From Thermocrinis ruber (GTDB lineage: Bacteria > Aquificota > Aquificia > Aquificales > Aquificaceae): a DNA stretch of 64,000 bases. Within the stretch, counting starts at the first letter, position 1. The number at the start of each line of letters is the position of its first letter. A program made the translations under genes and the position numbers. The stretch is taken from contig NZ_CP007028.1 of assembly GCF_000512735.1 (NCBI RefSeq), forward strand, positions 806,001-870,000. The letters are read 5' to 3'. Shown here piece by piece: positions 33,563-42,815 of this stretch. Under the pieces are notes generated by a model, which was not told the DNA's origin, did not search any database, and saw only the letters and a program-made list of their open reading frames with translations.

Positions 33563-34333
33563 ATGAGGCTATTTAGGTATTCACAGTCCATACTCCTTGC
33601 TATGCTTGGTTTCTTGGGTTTTGTCATCTTATGGTGGCTTTTAACATACTTTCTTGTCAAAGAGCTTCCACAACCACCGCAGGTATTTAGCAACCTCTTT
33701 GAGCTTTTAAAGAAGCCTTTTTACGATGCGGGACCCAACGATAAAGGTATTGGCTGGCAGATCTACTATTCCCTCAGGAGAGTGCTTACGGGCTTTTTTA
33801 TCGGTAGCCTTATTGCCATTCCCCTTGGCTTTTTGATAGGTATGTCCGGCAAGCTCCGTGCTATGTTCAATCCTATAATTCAAATTCTCAGACCTGTTTC
33901 TCCTCTCGCATGGTTTCCCATTGGTCTTGCAGTGTTTCAAGCCTCCGACAAAGCTGCGGTTTTCTCCATTGCCATAACCTCCCTTTGGGCTACGCTACTG
34001 AACACCGCCTATGGTGCCTCCTCTGTGCCAGAGGATTACAAAAATGTAGCCAAGGTCTTTGGGTTTTCAACACTAAGATACCTCAGGTATGTGGTGGTGC
34101 CCTACACGCTACCCTTCATGCTAACAGGTTTAAAGATCAGCATAGGTATAGCGTGGATGGTGATAGTAGCCGCTGAAATGTTGGCTGGTGGCACTGGCAT
34201 AGGTTTTTACATATGGGACTCTTGGAACGCCTTGAACCTAAATAATGTGATCTCTGCCATTTTGCTAATAGGGGTTGTGGGCTTTATCCTTGACTACTTC
34301 TTTAGCTATCTCCAAAGGAGGGTTCAAATATGA
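33563..34333 (+). CDS. nrtB: Nitrate ABC transporter permease
   Basis: This 256-aa inner-membrane permease has about six helices and the permease EAA-like loop (YGASSVPEDYKNVAKVFGFSTL). It resembles NrtB/SsuC. It starts 2 bp after nrtA, and its stop overlaps the ATPase start by 4 bp. Nitrate specificity is inferred from the adjoining nasA and nirB-like genes. Confidence 0.9.
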   Translation: MRLFRYSQSILLAMLGFLGFVILWWLLTYFLVKELPQPPQVFSNLFELLKKPFYDAGPNDKGIGWQIYYSLRRVLTGFFIGSLIAIPLGFLIGMSGKLRAMFNPIIQILRPVSPLAWFPIGLAVFQASDKAAVFSIAITSLWATLLNTAYGASSVPEDYKNVAKVFGFSTLRYLRYVVVPYTLPFMLTGLKISIGIAWMVIVAAEMLAGGTGIGFYIWDSWNALNLNNVISAILLIGVVGFILDYFFSYLQRRVQI

Positions 34334-35103
34334 GGGCATACTTGGAAATTTTTAATGTTAGCAAATACTTTGGAAGTTATACAGTGCTCAAGGACATAAA
34401 CCTTCTCATAAACAGAGGGGAGTTTATAAGCCTTATAGGGCACTCTGGATGTGGAAAATCCACCTTGCTTTCCATAGTGGCAGGGCTTACAGAGCCAACT
34501 ACGGGCAGTGTGATCCTGGATGGTAAGGAGGTGGTCTCTCCAGGACCCGACAGGGCGGTGGTCTTTCAAAACTACAGCCTCTTGCCTTGGTTAAGCGTAT
34601 GGGACAATGTTATGGTGGCTGTAAAGTCTGTCTTGAAAGGTCTGAGCAAAAAGGAAATGGAGGAGAGGGTAAAACATTACCTTAACTTGGTGGGAGTTTA
34701 TGAGCATAGACACAAAAAGCCAAGCCAAATTTCCGGTGGGATGAAGCAGAGGGTTGCCATAGCACGGGCTCTGGCGGTGGAACCTAAAGTGTTATTGCTG
34801 GACGAGCCCTTTGGTGCTTTGGATGCCCTTACAAAGGCTATTTTACAGGATGAGCTTTTGCGTATATGGGAGGAAAGCAAGCTAACATGCATTATGGTGA
34901 CCCACGACATAGAGGAGGCTTTATACCTTTCTGACAAGGTGGTTGTTCTCAGCAATGGACCTTCTGCAAAGGTCTTTGATGTGGTAGAGGTAAACATCCC
35001 AAGACCGCGGGTTAGGGCGGAGATTGTAAAGCTAAGGGAGTATATAGAAACAAAAGAAAAGCTCCTCTACTACTTAACTACAGTTCTTAGGAAAACCGCA
35101 TGA
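34330..35103 (+). CDS. nrtD: Nitrate ABC transporter ATPase
   Basis: This 257-aa ABC ATPase carries Walker A GHSGCGKSTLL, Q-loop FQNYSLLPW, signature ISGGMKQRVAIARALA and Walker B VLLLDEPFGALD. The SLLPW variant is common in NrtD/SsuB/TauB. It energises NrtB. Overlaps with neighbours (ATGA on both sides) show tight coupling. Confidence 0.9.
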   Translation: MRAYLEIFNVSKYFGSYTVLKDINLLINRGEFISLIGHSGCGKSTLLSIVAGLTEPTTGSVILDGKEVVSPGPDRAVVFQNYSLLPWLSVWDNVMVAVKSVLKGLSKKEMEERVKHYLNLVGVYEHRHKKPSQISGGMKQRVAIARALAVEPKVLLLDEPFGALDALTKAILQDELLRIWEESKLTCIMVTHDIEEALYLSDKVVVLSNGPSAKVFDVVEVNIPRPRVRAEIVKLREYIETKEKLLYYLTTVLRKTA

Positions 35104-37070
35104 GTGCGAAATTTCAGTGTCCATACTGCGGCGTGGGTTGTGGCCTCCTCATGGGGGAGGGGAGGGTGAGGGGGGATAAAGACCACCCTGCAAACTTTGG
35201 GGATGTGTGTAAAAAGCCTCTCTACTATCCAAAGGTTATGAACAAGGGGAGGCTTCTTAAACCTATGTATAGAGAGGATAAAAAAGAGCCCTTTGTAGAA
35301 ATTGACTGGGGCACCGCCTACGAAATTTTGAGACAAAAGCTAACGGAAATAGAGAGAGAAGGGCTTTATTTCTATGTCTCGGGACAGTTGATGACAGAGG
35401 ATATTTATGTGATCAACAAGTTTGTTAAAGGCTTTTTGGGAATAAACAACATAGACGCCAACTCAAGGCTCTGTATGGCTACTCCAGTGGTTGCCTACAA
35501 GTTAGCCTTTGGCTCCGATGGTCCTCCATGCACTTATGAGGATGTGGATGATACGGATGCCTTTGTGTTTGCAGGCTCCAACGCCGCATGGACCCATCCG
35601 GTGCTTTTCAAAAGGGTATTAAAAAGAAAAAACGAAGGTGCAAAGGTGGTGGTAATTGACCCAATAAGGACGGAGACCGCAAGGAAGGCAGACATTCAAA
35701 TACAACTTAGGGCTGGAACAGACATAGTCCTCTTTAACTCGGTGCTTTACATCCTATACAGAGAAGGATGGATAAACAAACAGTTTATAGAACAATATGT
35801 GGAAGGATTTGAGGATGCCATCGCAGAGTGTATTAACCATCCTCCCGAGGTAGCATCAAAAATATGCGATGTGGAGGTAAGGGATATATACAAACTTGCT
35901 GAGCTTTATGCCTTTAGTAAAAAGCTCATATCCTTCTGGTGTCAGGGTTTGAATCAGTCTTCCCAGGGAACTTATGCGAACCTCGCCCTAATAAATTTAC
36001 ATCTTGCCACAGGAAGATTAAACGATAAAGGCTGTCCCTTTTCTCTGACCGGACAACCAAACGCCATGGGTGGTAGAGAAATGGGATACCTATCCAACGG
36101 ACTGCCCGGATACAGGGATGTAAGGAATGAAGAAGATAGAACCTTTGTAGAAAGTTTCTGGGGTTTGGAAAAGGGCACCATCAAAGCCCAGCCAGGTCCC
36201 ACCATCACCGAAGCCATAGACCTTATGCTGGATGGGAAAATCAAATTCCTGTGGGTAGTATGCACTAACCCTGCCCTTACATTGCCCAACCTTAATAAGG
36301 TAAAGAAAGCCTTGGAGAAAGTCTTTCTGGTTGTTCAGGATGCCTACTGGAATGAGGCTTGCTCCTTTGCCAACTTGCTCCTCCCAGCTGCACAGATGGG
36401 TGAGAAGGAGGGTGTAATGACAGGGTCGGATAGGACGCTAACCTTTTGTGAAAAATTTTCTGAACCGCCGGGCTTTGCAAAACCAGACTGGCAGATATTT
36501 AAAGAGCTTGCCCATCATCTTGGTTTTGAAAAATATTTTCCTTATGAGAACTCTAAGGATGTTTTTGAAGAGCTTAAGGAACTAACAGAAGGAAGGTTGT
36601 GCGATATTTCAAGTTATTCCTACGATGTTCTACCAAAGAGATGGGGAAGAGGATGGCTTTATTGGGACCTAAAGTTTCCCACAGACAACGGAAGGGCTAA
36701 GATGTATCCAACTCCCTATAAGCACAGACCCGCAAAGTTCATACTTATCACTGGCAGAACAAAAAATCAGTGGCACACAATGACAAGGACAGGAAAAAGT
36801 GAAGAACTACTAAAAGGTGAAGAAGAACCTTTTTTACTTATGAGCCAAGAGGATGCTTTGGCGCTCGGAGTTTCGGAGGATGATGTGGTTGAGGTTAGTT
36901 CTGATAAAGGAAAGGTGCAGTTAAGGGTGCGCCTTGGAGATGTAAAAAGGGGACACCTTTTTGCACCCTTTGGATACGGAGGTGTGAACGCGTTAATAGG
37001 AGATGAATCAGATCCCTTTTCAAAGGAGCCCGAACTGAAGTTTATAGAAGTAGAGGTAAAAATGCCATGA
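35100..37070 (+). CDS. nasA: Assimilatory nitrate reductase, catalytic subunit
   Basis: This 656-aa molybdopterin oxidoreductase starts MSAKFQCPYCGVGCGLLMG, giving [4Fe-4S] ligands CPYC, GC and a fourth cysteine in GDVCKKPL. Bis-MGD binding blocks follow (NSRLCMATPVVAYKLAFGSDGPP; WCQGLNQSSQGTYANLALINLHLATG). The C-terminal molydop-binding domain has TGRTKNQWHTMTRTGKS. It reduces nitrate to nitrite in the cytoplasm, with no Tat signal. The electron donor is not encoded nearby, possibly a ferredoxin. It is shorter than NarB/NasA of many bacteria (about 700-870) because C-terminal [2Fe-2S] or FAD parts are missing. Confidence 0.92.
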   Translation: MSAKFQCPYCGVGCGLLMGEGRVRGDKDHPANFGDVCKKPLYYPKVMNKGRLLKPMYREDKKEPFVEIDWGTAYEILRQKLTEIEREGLYFYVSGQLMTEDIYVINKFVKGFLGINNIDANSRLCMATPVVAYKLAFGSDGPPCTYEDVDDTDAFVFAGSNAAWTHPVLFKRVLKRKNEGAKVVVIDPIRTETARKADIQIQLRAGTDIVLFNSVLYILYREGWINKQFIEQYVEGFEDAIAECINHPPEVASKICDVEVRDIYKLAELYAFSKKLISFWCQGLNQSSQGTYANLALINLHLATGRLNDKGCPFSLTGQPNAMGGREMGYLSNGLPGYRDVRNEEDRTFVESFWGLEKGTIKAQPGPTITEAIDLMLDGKIKFLWVVCTNPALTLPNLNKVKKALEKVFLVVQDAYWNEACSFANLLLPAAQMGEKEGVMTGSDRTLTFCEKFSEPPGFAKPDWQIFKELAHHLGFEKYFPYENSKDVFEELKELTEGRLCDISSYSYDVLPKRWGRGWLYWDLKFPTDNGRAKMYPTPYKHRPAKFILITGRTKNQWHTMTRTGKSEELLKGEEEPFLLMSQEDALALGVSEDDVVEVSSDKGKVQLRVRLGDVKRGHLFAPFGYGGVNALIGDESDPFSKEPELKFIEVEVKMP

Positions 37071-37852
37071 AAAATAAAAGGGTAGCCATATGTGCTACAA
37101 GGAGGGCGGACGATATAGCCAAAAAGGTCCTTGAGCTTGGTTTTGAGCCTTTTATAGAGGATGTGGTTATTATGGAAAAATTGCCTGAAAATGTGATGGC
37201 GGAGAACATAAAAAAAGCTCTGGACCAGGAGCCGGATGTGTTTTATTTCACCACGGGAGAGGGGACCCAGTTAATCTTTCAGAAAGCTAAGGAGCTCAAT
37301 TTAGACAAAAGGCTAAAGGTTCTAATGGAATCTGGTAAAGTGTTTGTAAGGGGCTATAAGGCAAGAGGTGTCCTTTTATCGGAAGGTTTTAAAAACTTTA
37401 TTTATGTTGAAAGCACTCACGATCTAATAGAAAAGCTAAAGGATGCCAACCTTTCCAACTTGAGGGTCTTTATTCAGATGTATGGTGAAAAGCTACCCGA
37501 TTTGGAAGCCTTTCTTTTAAGTAAAGGTGCTTCTGTGCTTGAAGTTTGGGTTTACAAGTATCAGGTGAACCTAACTAAGATGGATGCGTTCATAGAAAAG
37601 TTGATGAATGGCTTTTATTCTGCTGTCCTTTTTACCTCAGCCTATCAGGTGGATTATGTGTTCAAAAGGGCTGAAGAAAACTCTAAAAGATCAGAGCTTA
37701 TTAAAGCCTTGGGTCAACTTCCTGTAATTGCAATGGGACATACTACCGCGGAAAGGCTATTCAAATATGGAGTTCTAAAGGTTTTATATCCTGAAAAGGA
37801 AAGATTAATTTACGCCCTGGACATTTTAGAGAGGGTCCTCAGCGATGGGTAA
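37067..37852 (+). CDS. hemD: Uroporphyrinogen-III synthase
   Basis: This 261-aa protein has the HemD two-domain layout: VAICATRRADDIAKKVLELG at the start, VFYFTTGEGTQLIFQKAKEL in the place of the TSxxAV region, and a C-terminal VLFTSAYQVDYVFKRAEE and AMGHTTAERLFKYGV. It cyclises hydroxymethylbilane. Next to cobA it supplies siroheme for the nirB-like nitrite reductase. The sequence is divergent, and fused or regulatory HemD-like proteins exist in nitrate operons, so a regulatory role is an alternative. Confidence 0.8.
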   Translation: MKNKRVAICATRRADDIAKKVLELGFEPFIEDVVIMEKLPENVMAENIKKALDQEPDVFYFTTGEGTQLIFQKAKELNLDKRLKVLMESGKVFVRGYKARGVLLSEGFKNFIYVESTHDLIEKLKDANLSNLRVFIQMYGEKLPDLEAFLLSKGASVLEVWVYKYQVNLTKMDAFIEKLMNGFYSAVLFTSAYQVDYVFKRAEENSKRSELIKALGQLPVIAMGHTTAERLFKYGVLKVLYPEKERLIYALDILERVLSDG

Positions 37853-38594
37853 GGTGTATTTAGTGGGGGCAGGACCTGGAGATGTAGAATTGCTGACCTT
37901 AAAAGCCCTCAGGCTAATAAAATCTGCGGATGTTATCATTTACGACAGGCTCATAAATCCAGAAATTCTTACCTTCGCAAAACCCGAGTGCGAGCTCATG
38001 TACGTGGGAAAGGAAGAGGGCTACCACACATTAGAACAGGAAAAAATAAATAAACTTTTGCTTGAGTATGCCCAAAAAAGGGATGTGGTTGTTAGGCTGA
38101 AGGGTGGAGACCCCTTCGTCTTTGGAAGGGGAGGAGAGGAGATGCTCTTCCTTGCTGAACATGGTATAGAGGTTGAGGTTATTCCGGGCGTAAGCTCAGC
38201 AACAGGAGTGCCAACCTCTGCGGGCATACCCTTGACCTTCAGAGGAATTTCTTCCTCCTTTGCGGTGATAACGGGGCATGAGGACCCAAGGAAAGGGAGG
38301 TCCAGCATAAACTGGGAGTGTTTAAAGGGCATAGATACACTGGTTTTTCTGATGGGGGTTTCAAGGAGGCAGTTGATCGCCCAAAGGCTTTTAGAGGTGG
38401 GAAGGGACCCAAAGGAGCCCGTAGCTTTTATTGAAAAGGGCACCACCTCTGAGGAGAGGCTTGTGGTATGCACCTTAGAAGGGCTCGCAAAGGAGCCTCC
38501 TGATGTTAAACCTCCTGCGGTTATGGTGGTGGGTAAGGTGGTTGAGCTTAGGAAAAATATTAAAGATAAAGCAATTGCCAGCTTAATAATTTAA
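37845..38594 (+). CDS. cobA: Uroporphyrinogen-III C-methyltransferase
   Basis: This 249-aa SAM-dependent methyltransferase makes precorrin-2, precursor of siroheme. It has VYLVGAGPGDVELLTLKALRLI, DRLINPE, VVRLKGGDPFVFGRGGEE and VIPGVSSATGVPTSAGIPLTFRG, all SUMT signatures. It overlaps hemD by 8 bp. It provides cofactor for the nitrite reductase encoded at the other side of the locus. A separate precorrin-2 dehydrogenase/ferrochelatase is not here. Confidence 0.96.
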   Translation: MGKVYLVGAGPGDVELLTLKALRLIKSADVIIYDRLINPEILTFAKPECELMYVGKEEGYHTLEQEKINKLLLEYAQKRDVVVRLKGGDPFVFGRGGEEMLFLAEHGIEVEVIPGVSSATGVPTSAGIPLTFRGISSSFAVITGHEDPRKGRSSINWECLKGIDTLVFLMGVSRRQLIAQRLLEVGRDPKEPVAFIEKGTTSEERLVVCTLEGLAKEPPDVKPPAVMVVGKVVELRKNIKDKAIASLII

Positions 38595-38656
38595 CACCCA
38601 TTTGGTGCAGAGGTGGTAGCTAGGCTCTTTTGCTTTGGAGATATTTTAGTTTCCCA

Positions 38657-38685
38657 TTGTCAAATTTTATTAGCCAGATTATATT
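38657..38685 (+). promoter_or_regulatory. Sigma-70-type promoter of the TPR gene
   Basis: TTGTCA (38657-38662) and TATATT (38680-38685) are 17 bp apart. GGAGGAG precedes the ATG at 38708. Confidence 0.7.
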
Positions 38686-38707
38686 TAATCCAGAAGGAGG
38701 AGTAAAC

Positions 38708-39187
38708 ATGGAAGACCTGAAGAGGTCTGCAGAAGAACTGTTTCAGAAGGCTTACATACTTCACATGGCGGGCGAGCTTGATAAGGCAATAGAACTTTAC
38801 GAAAAGGCTGCGGAAATCTATCCAACCGCTCAAATATACACCTTTATGGGTTGGGCATACAGCATGAAGGGAGATTACGAAACCGCCATAGAACTGTGCT
38901 TGAAGGCTATAGAACTGGACCCAGATTTTGGCAATCCCTACAATGATATAGGCTCATACCTTATCGCTTTGGGAAGGTATGACGAAGCTATTCCTTGGCT
39001 GAAAAAGGCTATAACCGCCAAAAATTACGAACCAAGGCACTATCCACACATAAACCTTGCCCGTGTCTATCTGGCAAAGGGTATGTTCAAGGACGCCCTG
39101 CAGGAGCTGGAAACCGCCATCAAGATCGCCCCAGACTATAGACCAGCCCACATACTAAGGCATCAGATATTAGCAATGCTGAACTAA
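38708..39187 (+). CDS. TPR-repeat protein
   Basis: This 159-aa soluble protein has four tetratricopeptide repeats, for example AGELDKAIELYEKAAEIYPT, KGDYETAIELCLKAIELDPD and LGRYDEAIPWLKKAI. The start at MEDLKRS follows GGAGGAGTAAAC and a matching promoter, while earlier in-frame codons lie over the -35/-10. It acts as an adaptor with unknown partner. It stands alone between the nitrate and sox loci. Confidence 0.92.
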   Translation: MEDLKRSAEELFQKAYILHMAGELDKAIELYEKAAEIYPTAQIYTFMGWAYSMKGDYETAIELCLKAIELDPDFGNPYNDIGSYLIALGRYDEAIPWLKKAITAKNYEPRHYPHINLARVYLAKGMFKDALQELETAIKIAPDYRPAHILRHQILAMLN

Positions 39188-39188
39188 A

Positions 39189-40160
39189 TTATTTGCTCTC
39201 AAAGAGCACTTCCCTCTCTATCTCAAAGTAAAGGTGATAGGCATTGACCGGATTAACATCAAAGAAAACGGGCAATTGGGAATAAGCTGGGTCTATCTTT
39301 AGCATCTCTTCGTTGGCTCTTGCACGAACCTCTTCCACGCTTAATCCCTCTTCGTAGAGCTTTCTCACCACGCTCCTTATGTCTTGGATGTACTTTTTAG
39401 TCCACGCTACCTGCCTTTTGATGTTTTCCTTTCCAAAGAGAGGCTCTCCATGACCTATCAGGAGAACTTCTGGCTCCAGCTCAAGTATCTTGTCCAAGCA
39501 TTCTATCCAACTTTTAGAATTACCCGAGCCAAGGAAGGGGACCCTTCCACCAAAGACTATGTCCCCGGATATGAGAACCTTCTTTGAGGGAATCCAAAGC
39601 ACCAAATCTCCATTGGTATGCGCCTTACACCAGTGATGGATTTCAAACCGTTCTCCTCCCAACAGTATCACCAAGCTTTTATCTACCAAGAGGTCTGGGG
39701 CTAACTGCACGGTGCCCTTCATTAAATCCTTTCCGAGCACGCCCAACCTTGCGTTGAACATCCTTTGGGCTTCATCACTACCCAAATACTCCAAGGCGTA
39801 GGGATGGGCTATGATGATGGCTCCCTTTTCTTTAAAGGCTTTTGCTCCGTAAAAGTGGTCTGTGTGATAGTGGGATATGATCAAATACTTTATGGGTTTT
39901 TTGGTCTTTGTCTGTATGGTCTCTACGAGCTCTTTTCCCAGTTTGTAAGTGCTGAGAGCATCAAAGACTATAACTCCATCCCTTGTGATGATGAAGTAGG
40001 CGTTGGATATAAAGCCTCTGTTTTTTGGGCTTACCTGTTCATAAACACCAAAGACCCCGTATATGCCCGGGCTAAGCTCCTTTAAAGTTTCTTTAACATG
40101 CTTGGGAATTGCAAAAGATATAGAAAGAAAAAGGAGCAGTAGGCTAAAAAGCCTACTCAC
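39189..40160 (-). CDS. Exported metallo-beta-lactamase-fold protein ending the sox operon
   Basis: The 323-aa protein has a signal peptide (about 1-17) and the MBL motif SHYHTDHFYGAK, HWCKAHTNGDLVLW, SGDIVFGG and GHGEPL. It is a paralogue of the 15659-16585 product (shared NRGFISNAYFIITRDG-like region, HYHxDH, and a C-terminal YxxL tail). SoxH-like proteins with this fold accompany sox operons. Activity is unproven. It overlaps the DUF302 gene by 8 bp, which places it at the operon end. Confidence 0.87.
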   Translation of the reverse strand: MSRLFSLLLLFLSISFAIPKHVKETLKELSPGIYGVFGVYEQVSPKNRGFISNAYFIITRDGVIVFDALSTYKLGKELVETIQTKTKKPIKYLIISHYHTDHFYGAKAFKEKGAIIIAHPYALEYLGSDEAQRMFNARLGVLGKDLMKGTVQLAPDLLVDKSLVILLGGERFEIHHWCKAHTNGDLVLWIPSKKVLISGDIVFGGRVPFLGSGNSKSWIECLDKILELEPEVLLIGHGEPLFGKENIKRQVAWTKKYIQDIRSVVRKLYEEGLSVEEVRARANEEMLKIDPAYSQLPVFFDVNPVNAYHLYFEIEREVLFESK

Positions 40161-41037
40161 CCCTTGCCTCCTTTATGGCAGACTTTATGTCTTGGTCCGC
40201 CTTGCGGAAGATGTTTGCCTTGTCCTCTTTGAGGTACTTGCTGTAGGTTTGTAGGAGGAACGGGATGTTTATGTAGCCTACGCCCACCGTCCCGTTAGGC
40301 TTTTCATAAGTATAGACCCGGCAGGGTGCCAAGGTGCCAAACTGAGGAATATCCTTAAGGATTGCCTCTCCGTAAGAGAGGTTGCACGCCAAGAATATGG
40401 AAAACTTGGGGCTCTCTTGGGATACCTCTATCACATCCAGCACGTTCATGTTTACCCCGTCCAAGGAGGTCTTGAAGAGGGTTTTAAACTCATCGTATCC
40501 TAAGCCTTTTACCTCCTCTTCATACACAAGCTCCTCCTTTGGTGGGGGCACTCTAACCGCCTTTAGCTTTTTCCCGCTCTTTTCGGAGAGTACCGCCCTG
40601 AGCTGTCCGTAGGTTTTTCTTACTGCCAACCTTTCCTCTTTGTTTAGCCTGTTGCCATACTTAGAGAGAAAAACATTTTCGTTTATCAGGGTTGCGTAGA
40701 TTTTTCCATCCTTTGATTGATGCACCACTACGCTACAGGGCACCACATTGCTGAGGACAGGAGCCTTAAGGAGAATGCTTTTCATCTCTGGCATTTCACA
40801 GCCAAAGATCACATAGTAGTTAGGAAAGTCTTCAGAGCCCCGTGCCCTTATGGCGTCAGAGATGGTAAGGACCCTTATAACCTTTATTCCCTTTTCCTCT
40901 ATTCTTTTTTTTACATCATCCACCGCCTTCTTGAAGTCCCTTTCCTTCAGAGGGTAGGTAAGGTACATCACCTTTATTGGGTCCATTCCAAAGGAAAAGA
41001 AAAAGAGGGAGAGGAAAAGAACAAGAAACTTTGCCAT
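40153..41037 (-). CDS. Exported protein with two DUF302 domains
   Basis: The 294-aa protein has a signal peptide (about 1-17). It has two DUF302-like halves: the first with YYVIFGCEMPEMKSILL and VPCSVVVHQ, and the second with FSIFLACNLSYGEAILKDI and LAPCRVYTYE. Each half has the conserved cysteine pair of the family. DUF302 genes recur next to sulfur-oxidation genes, and the function is unknown. It begins 3 bp after soxB ends and is part of the sox transcript. Confidence 0.8.
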   Translation of the reverse strand: MAKFLVLFLSLFFFSFGMDPIKVMYLTYPLKERDFKKAVDDVKKRIEEKGIKVIRVLTISDAIRARGSEDFPNYYVIFGCEMPEMKSILLKAPVLSNVVPCSVVVHQSKDGKIYATLINENVFLSKYGNRLNKEERLAVRKTYGQLRAVLSEKSGKKLKAVRVPPPKEELVYEEEVKGLGYDEFKTLFKTSLDGVNMNVLDVIEVSQESPKFSIFLACNLSYGEAILKDIPQFGTLAPCRVYTYEKPNGTVGVGYINIPFLLQTYSKYLKEDKANIFRKADQDIKSAIKEARGE

Positions 41038-41040
41038 TTT

Positions 41041-42771
41041 TTACCTCCAGTAGCAGTCTGTGTTGTATGGGTGGTCTAAAACCTTCACATTGGGCTTTCT
41101 TTCCACCACCAACTCTTTCTTCTTTTTAATGTAGTTTATTACAATCTCCCTTATGTCCGCCTTCTCTGGTTGCACTCCGGGTGGGGGTGGTCCTCCATAA
41201 ACCGCCACCAGGTATTCTTTGTTCTCTTCCAAAGGTTTGCCCTTGATCCTTACATTCCTGATACGCTCTCCCTGTTTGGCATTTACCTTTAGCTCATACT
41301 CTACGCCGTATATCCTTGACATATCTCCGCCCTGTTGGTATAGAGGGTTGGGATTAAACACGTTGTCCGCCACATCCTCCCAGAGCACCAAAAGGTCTCT
41401 GCCCTTCCTCTTGAGCAAGAATACTTGAGGATAGGTAATTCCGAGCACATTATAAACATCCTCAACCCTTACGGGACTGTTCGGTAAAACTGCCGGTCCC
41501 CACCTGTAGCCGGGGGAGGTCGCCACATCCAAGCTCATTACCGCATCCACACCGTGGAAATAGTCCGCCAAGGCTTCGCCTATGAGCCTGTCCCAAGTGC
41601 TGTATAAGGTATCTCTCTTGTAGAGGAACGTCCTTGTGGTGGCTATAACTTCGTTGAACTCCTTCTCGTAAGGTTTATACCATTTTTGCACCAGTTCCTT
41701 AGCACCCTTGTCTTCGGGGATAACATCCGCAAGGATGGGGACAAGCTTGAACCTATAGCCCACCAGCCTTTTGTTTCTGACCTCCAGGTCCATCACTCCC
41801 ACGAACTTTCCGTGGCTTCCGGGGGAGACAATTAGGGTATCTCCCACCTTTACCGGAGTGGGCGTTACATCGTGGGTGTGCCCAGAGATCACCACATCTA
41901 TACCCTTTACCATCTTCATAAGGGCTATATCCAGGGGTAAGCCGTCGTGGGAAAGTAGCACCACCAGGTCCACCTTGTGCTTTTCCCTGAGTTCGTTCAC
42001 ATAGTTCTGTAGTTCCTCCGGTCTTACGCCAAAACGCCAGCCTTCTGTATAAACCCTCGGGTTTGCCAAGGGAGTAAATGGGAAAGAGCTTCCTATGATG
42101 CCCACTTTTACACCATTAACTTCTTTTATGTCGTAGGGTGGGAATATGAGGTCACCAAAGGTATCGTCGGTTATGTTGTAAGAGATAAATTTAGCCTTTA
42201 AGTGTTTATTGACGATCTCCAAAAACTTTTCCTTTCCTACTGTCAAATCCCAGTGGGCAACAATGTAGTCGTAGCCCACATAGTTTAGCCAATCCACTAT
42301 TGCCATTCCGTCGGTTTTTAGGGCTATGCCAGAGGTCACCCAAGTGTCTCCACCGTCAAGTATTAGGCATCTGTCCCTTCCCCTCTGATTGACCAATGTT
42401 TTTATAACCGTTGCCATCTGAGGGGCACCGCCCGTTTTTCCATACTCCTTGGCTAACCTCAAAAAGCCCATGCAGGTCATAGTGTAGGCTTCCACTGTGT
42501 TGGGCTTTAGGTTGTAATACCTGAGAAAGTCCATACCCGTCAAAAAGCCGGGTGTTCCCTTTAGGTTCTCGGGGGCAATAAGGTTCATCGGCTCGGGGAA
42601 ATAGACGGGCTTTAGGTGCCCATGGATGTCTGAAGTAAAGATCAAAGACACATTACCGTAGGGCTTAGTATCCAAAAGCCTCTCAAAGCTTGGCTTTTTG
42701 CCAAAGGACAACCCACTAAAGCCAAGGGCTATTACCGCTGAGTATCCGAGTAATTCCCTTCTTGATAGCAT
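41041..42771 (-). CDS. soxB: Thiosulfohydrolase SoxB
   Basis: SoxB removes sulfate from the SoxY-bound S-thiosulfonate in the periplasm, using two manganese ions. The 576-aa protein belongs to the 5'-nucleotidase metallophosphatase family, with SDIHGHLKPVY, DGGDTW, SHDGLPLDIAL and SGHTHDVTPTP metal motifs. The N-terminal MLSRRELLGYSAVIALGF is a Tat-type signal. It is separated from soxX by a hairpin (42795-42809), so its level may differ from soxYZAX. Confidence 0.97.
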   Translation of the reverse strand: MLSRRELLGYSAVIALGFSGLSFGKKPSFERLLDTKPYGNVSLIFTSDIHGHLKPVYFPEPMNLIAPENLKGTPGFLTGMDFLRYYNLKPNTVEAYTMTCMGFLRLAKEYGKTGGAPQMATVIKTLVNQRGRDRCLILDGGDTWVTSGIALKTDGMAIVDWLNYVGYDYIVAHWDLTVGKEKFLEIVNKHLKAKFISYNITDDTFGDLIFPPYDIKEVNGVKVGIIGSSFPFTPLANPRVYTEGWRFGVRPEELQNYVNELREKHKVDLVVLLSHDGLPLDIALMKMVKGIDVVISGHTHDVTPTPVKVGDTLIVSPGSHGKFVGVMDLEVRNKRLVGYRFKLVPILADVIPEDKGAKELVQKWYKPYEKEFNEVIATTRTFLYKRDTLYSTWDRLIGEALADYFHGVDAVMSLDVATSPGYRWGPAVLPNSPVRVEDVYNVLGITYPQVFLLKRKGRDLLVLWEDVADNVFNPNPLYQQGGDMSRIYGVEYELKVNAKQGERIRNVRIKGKPLEENKEYLVAVYGGPPPPGVQPEKADIREIVINYIKKKKELVVERKPNVKVLDHPYNTDCYWR

Positions 42772-42784
42772 TTTTCCCTCCTAC

Positions 42785-42809
42785 GAAAAATAGAGGGGGC
42801 AGAGCCCCC
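42785..42809 (-). terminator. Hairpin with T run between soxX and soxB
   Basis: On the minus strand GGGGGC, TCT, GCCCCC is followed by TCTATTTTT. It resembles an intrinsic terminator and probably attenuates rather than stops soxB transcription, since soxB has no evident separate promoter in the 44-bp gap. Confidence 0.65.
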
Positions 42810-42815
42810 AAGCTT

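Noticed and set aside
38630-38707. 26-residue N-terminal extension of the TPR protein
   Set aside because: It lies across the promoter. The ATG at 38708 has GGAGGAG upstream.
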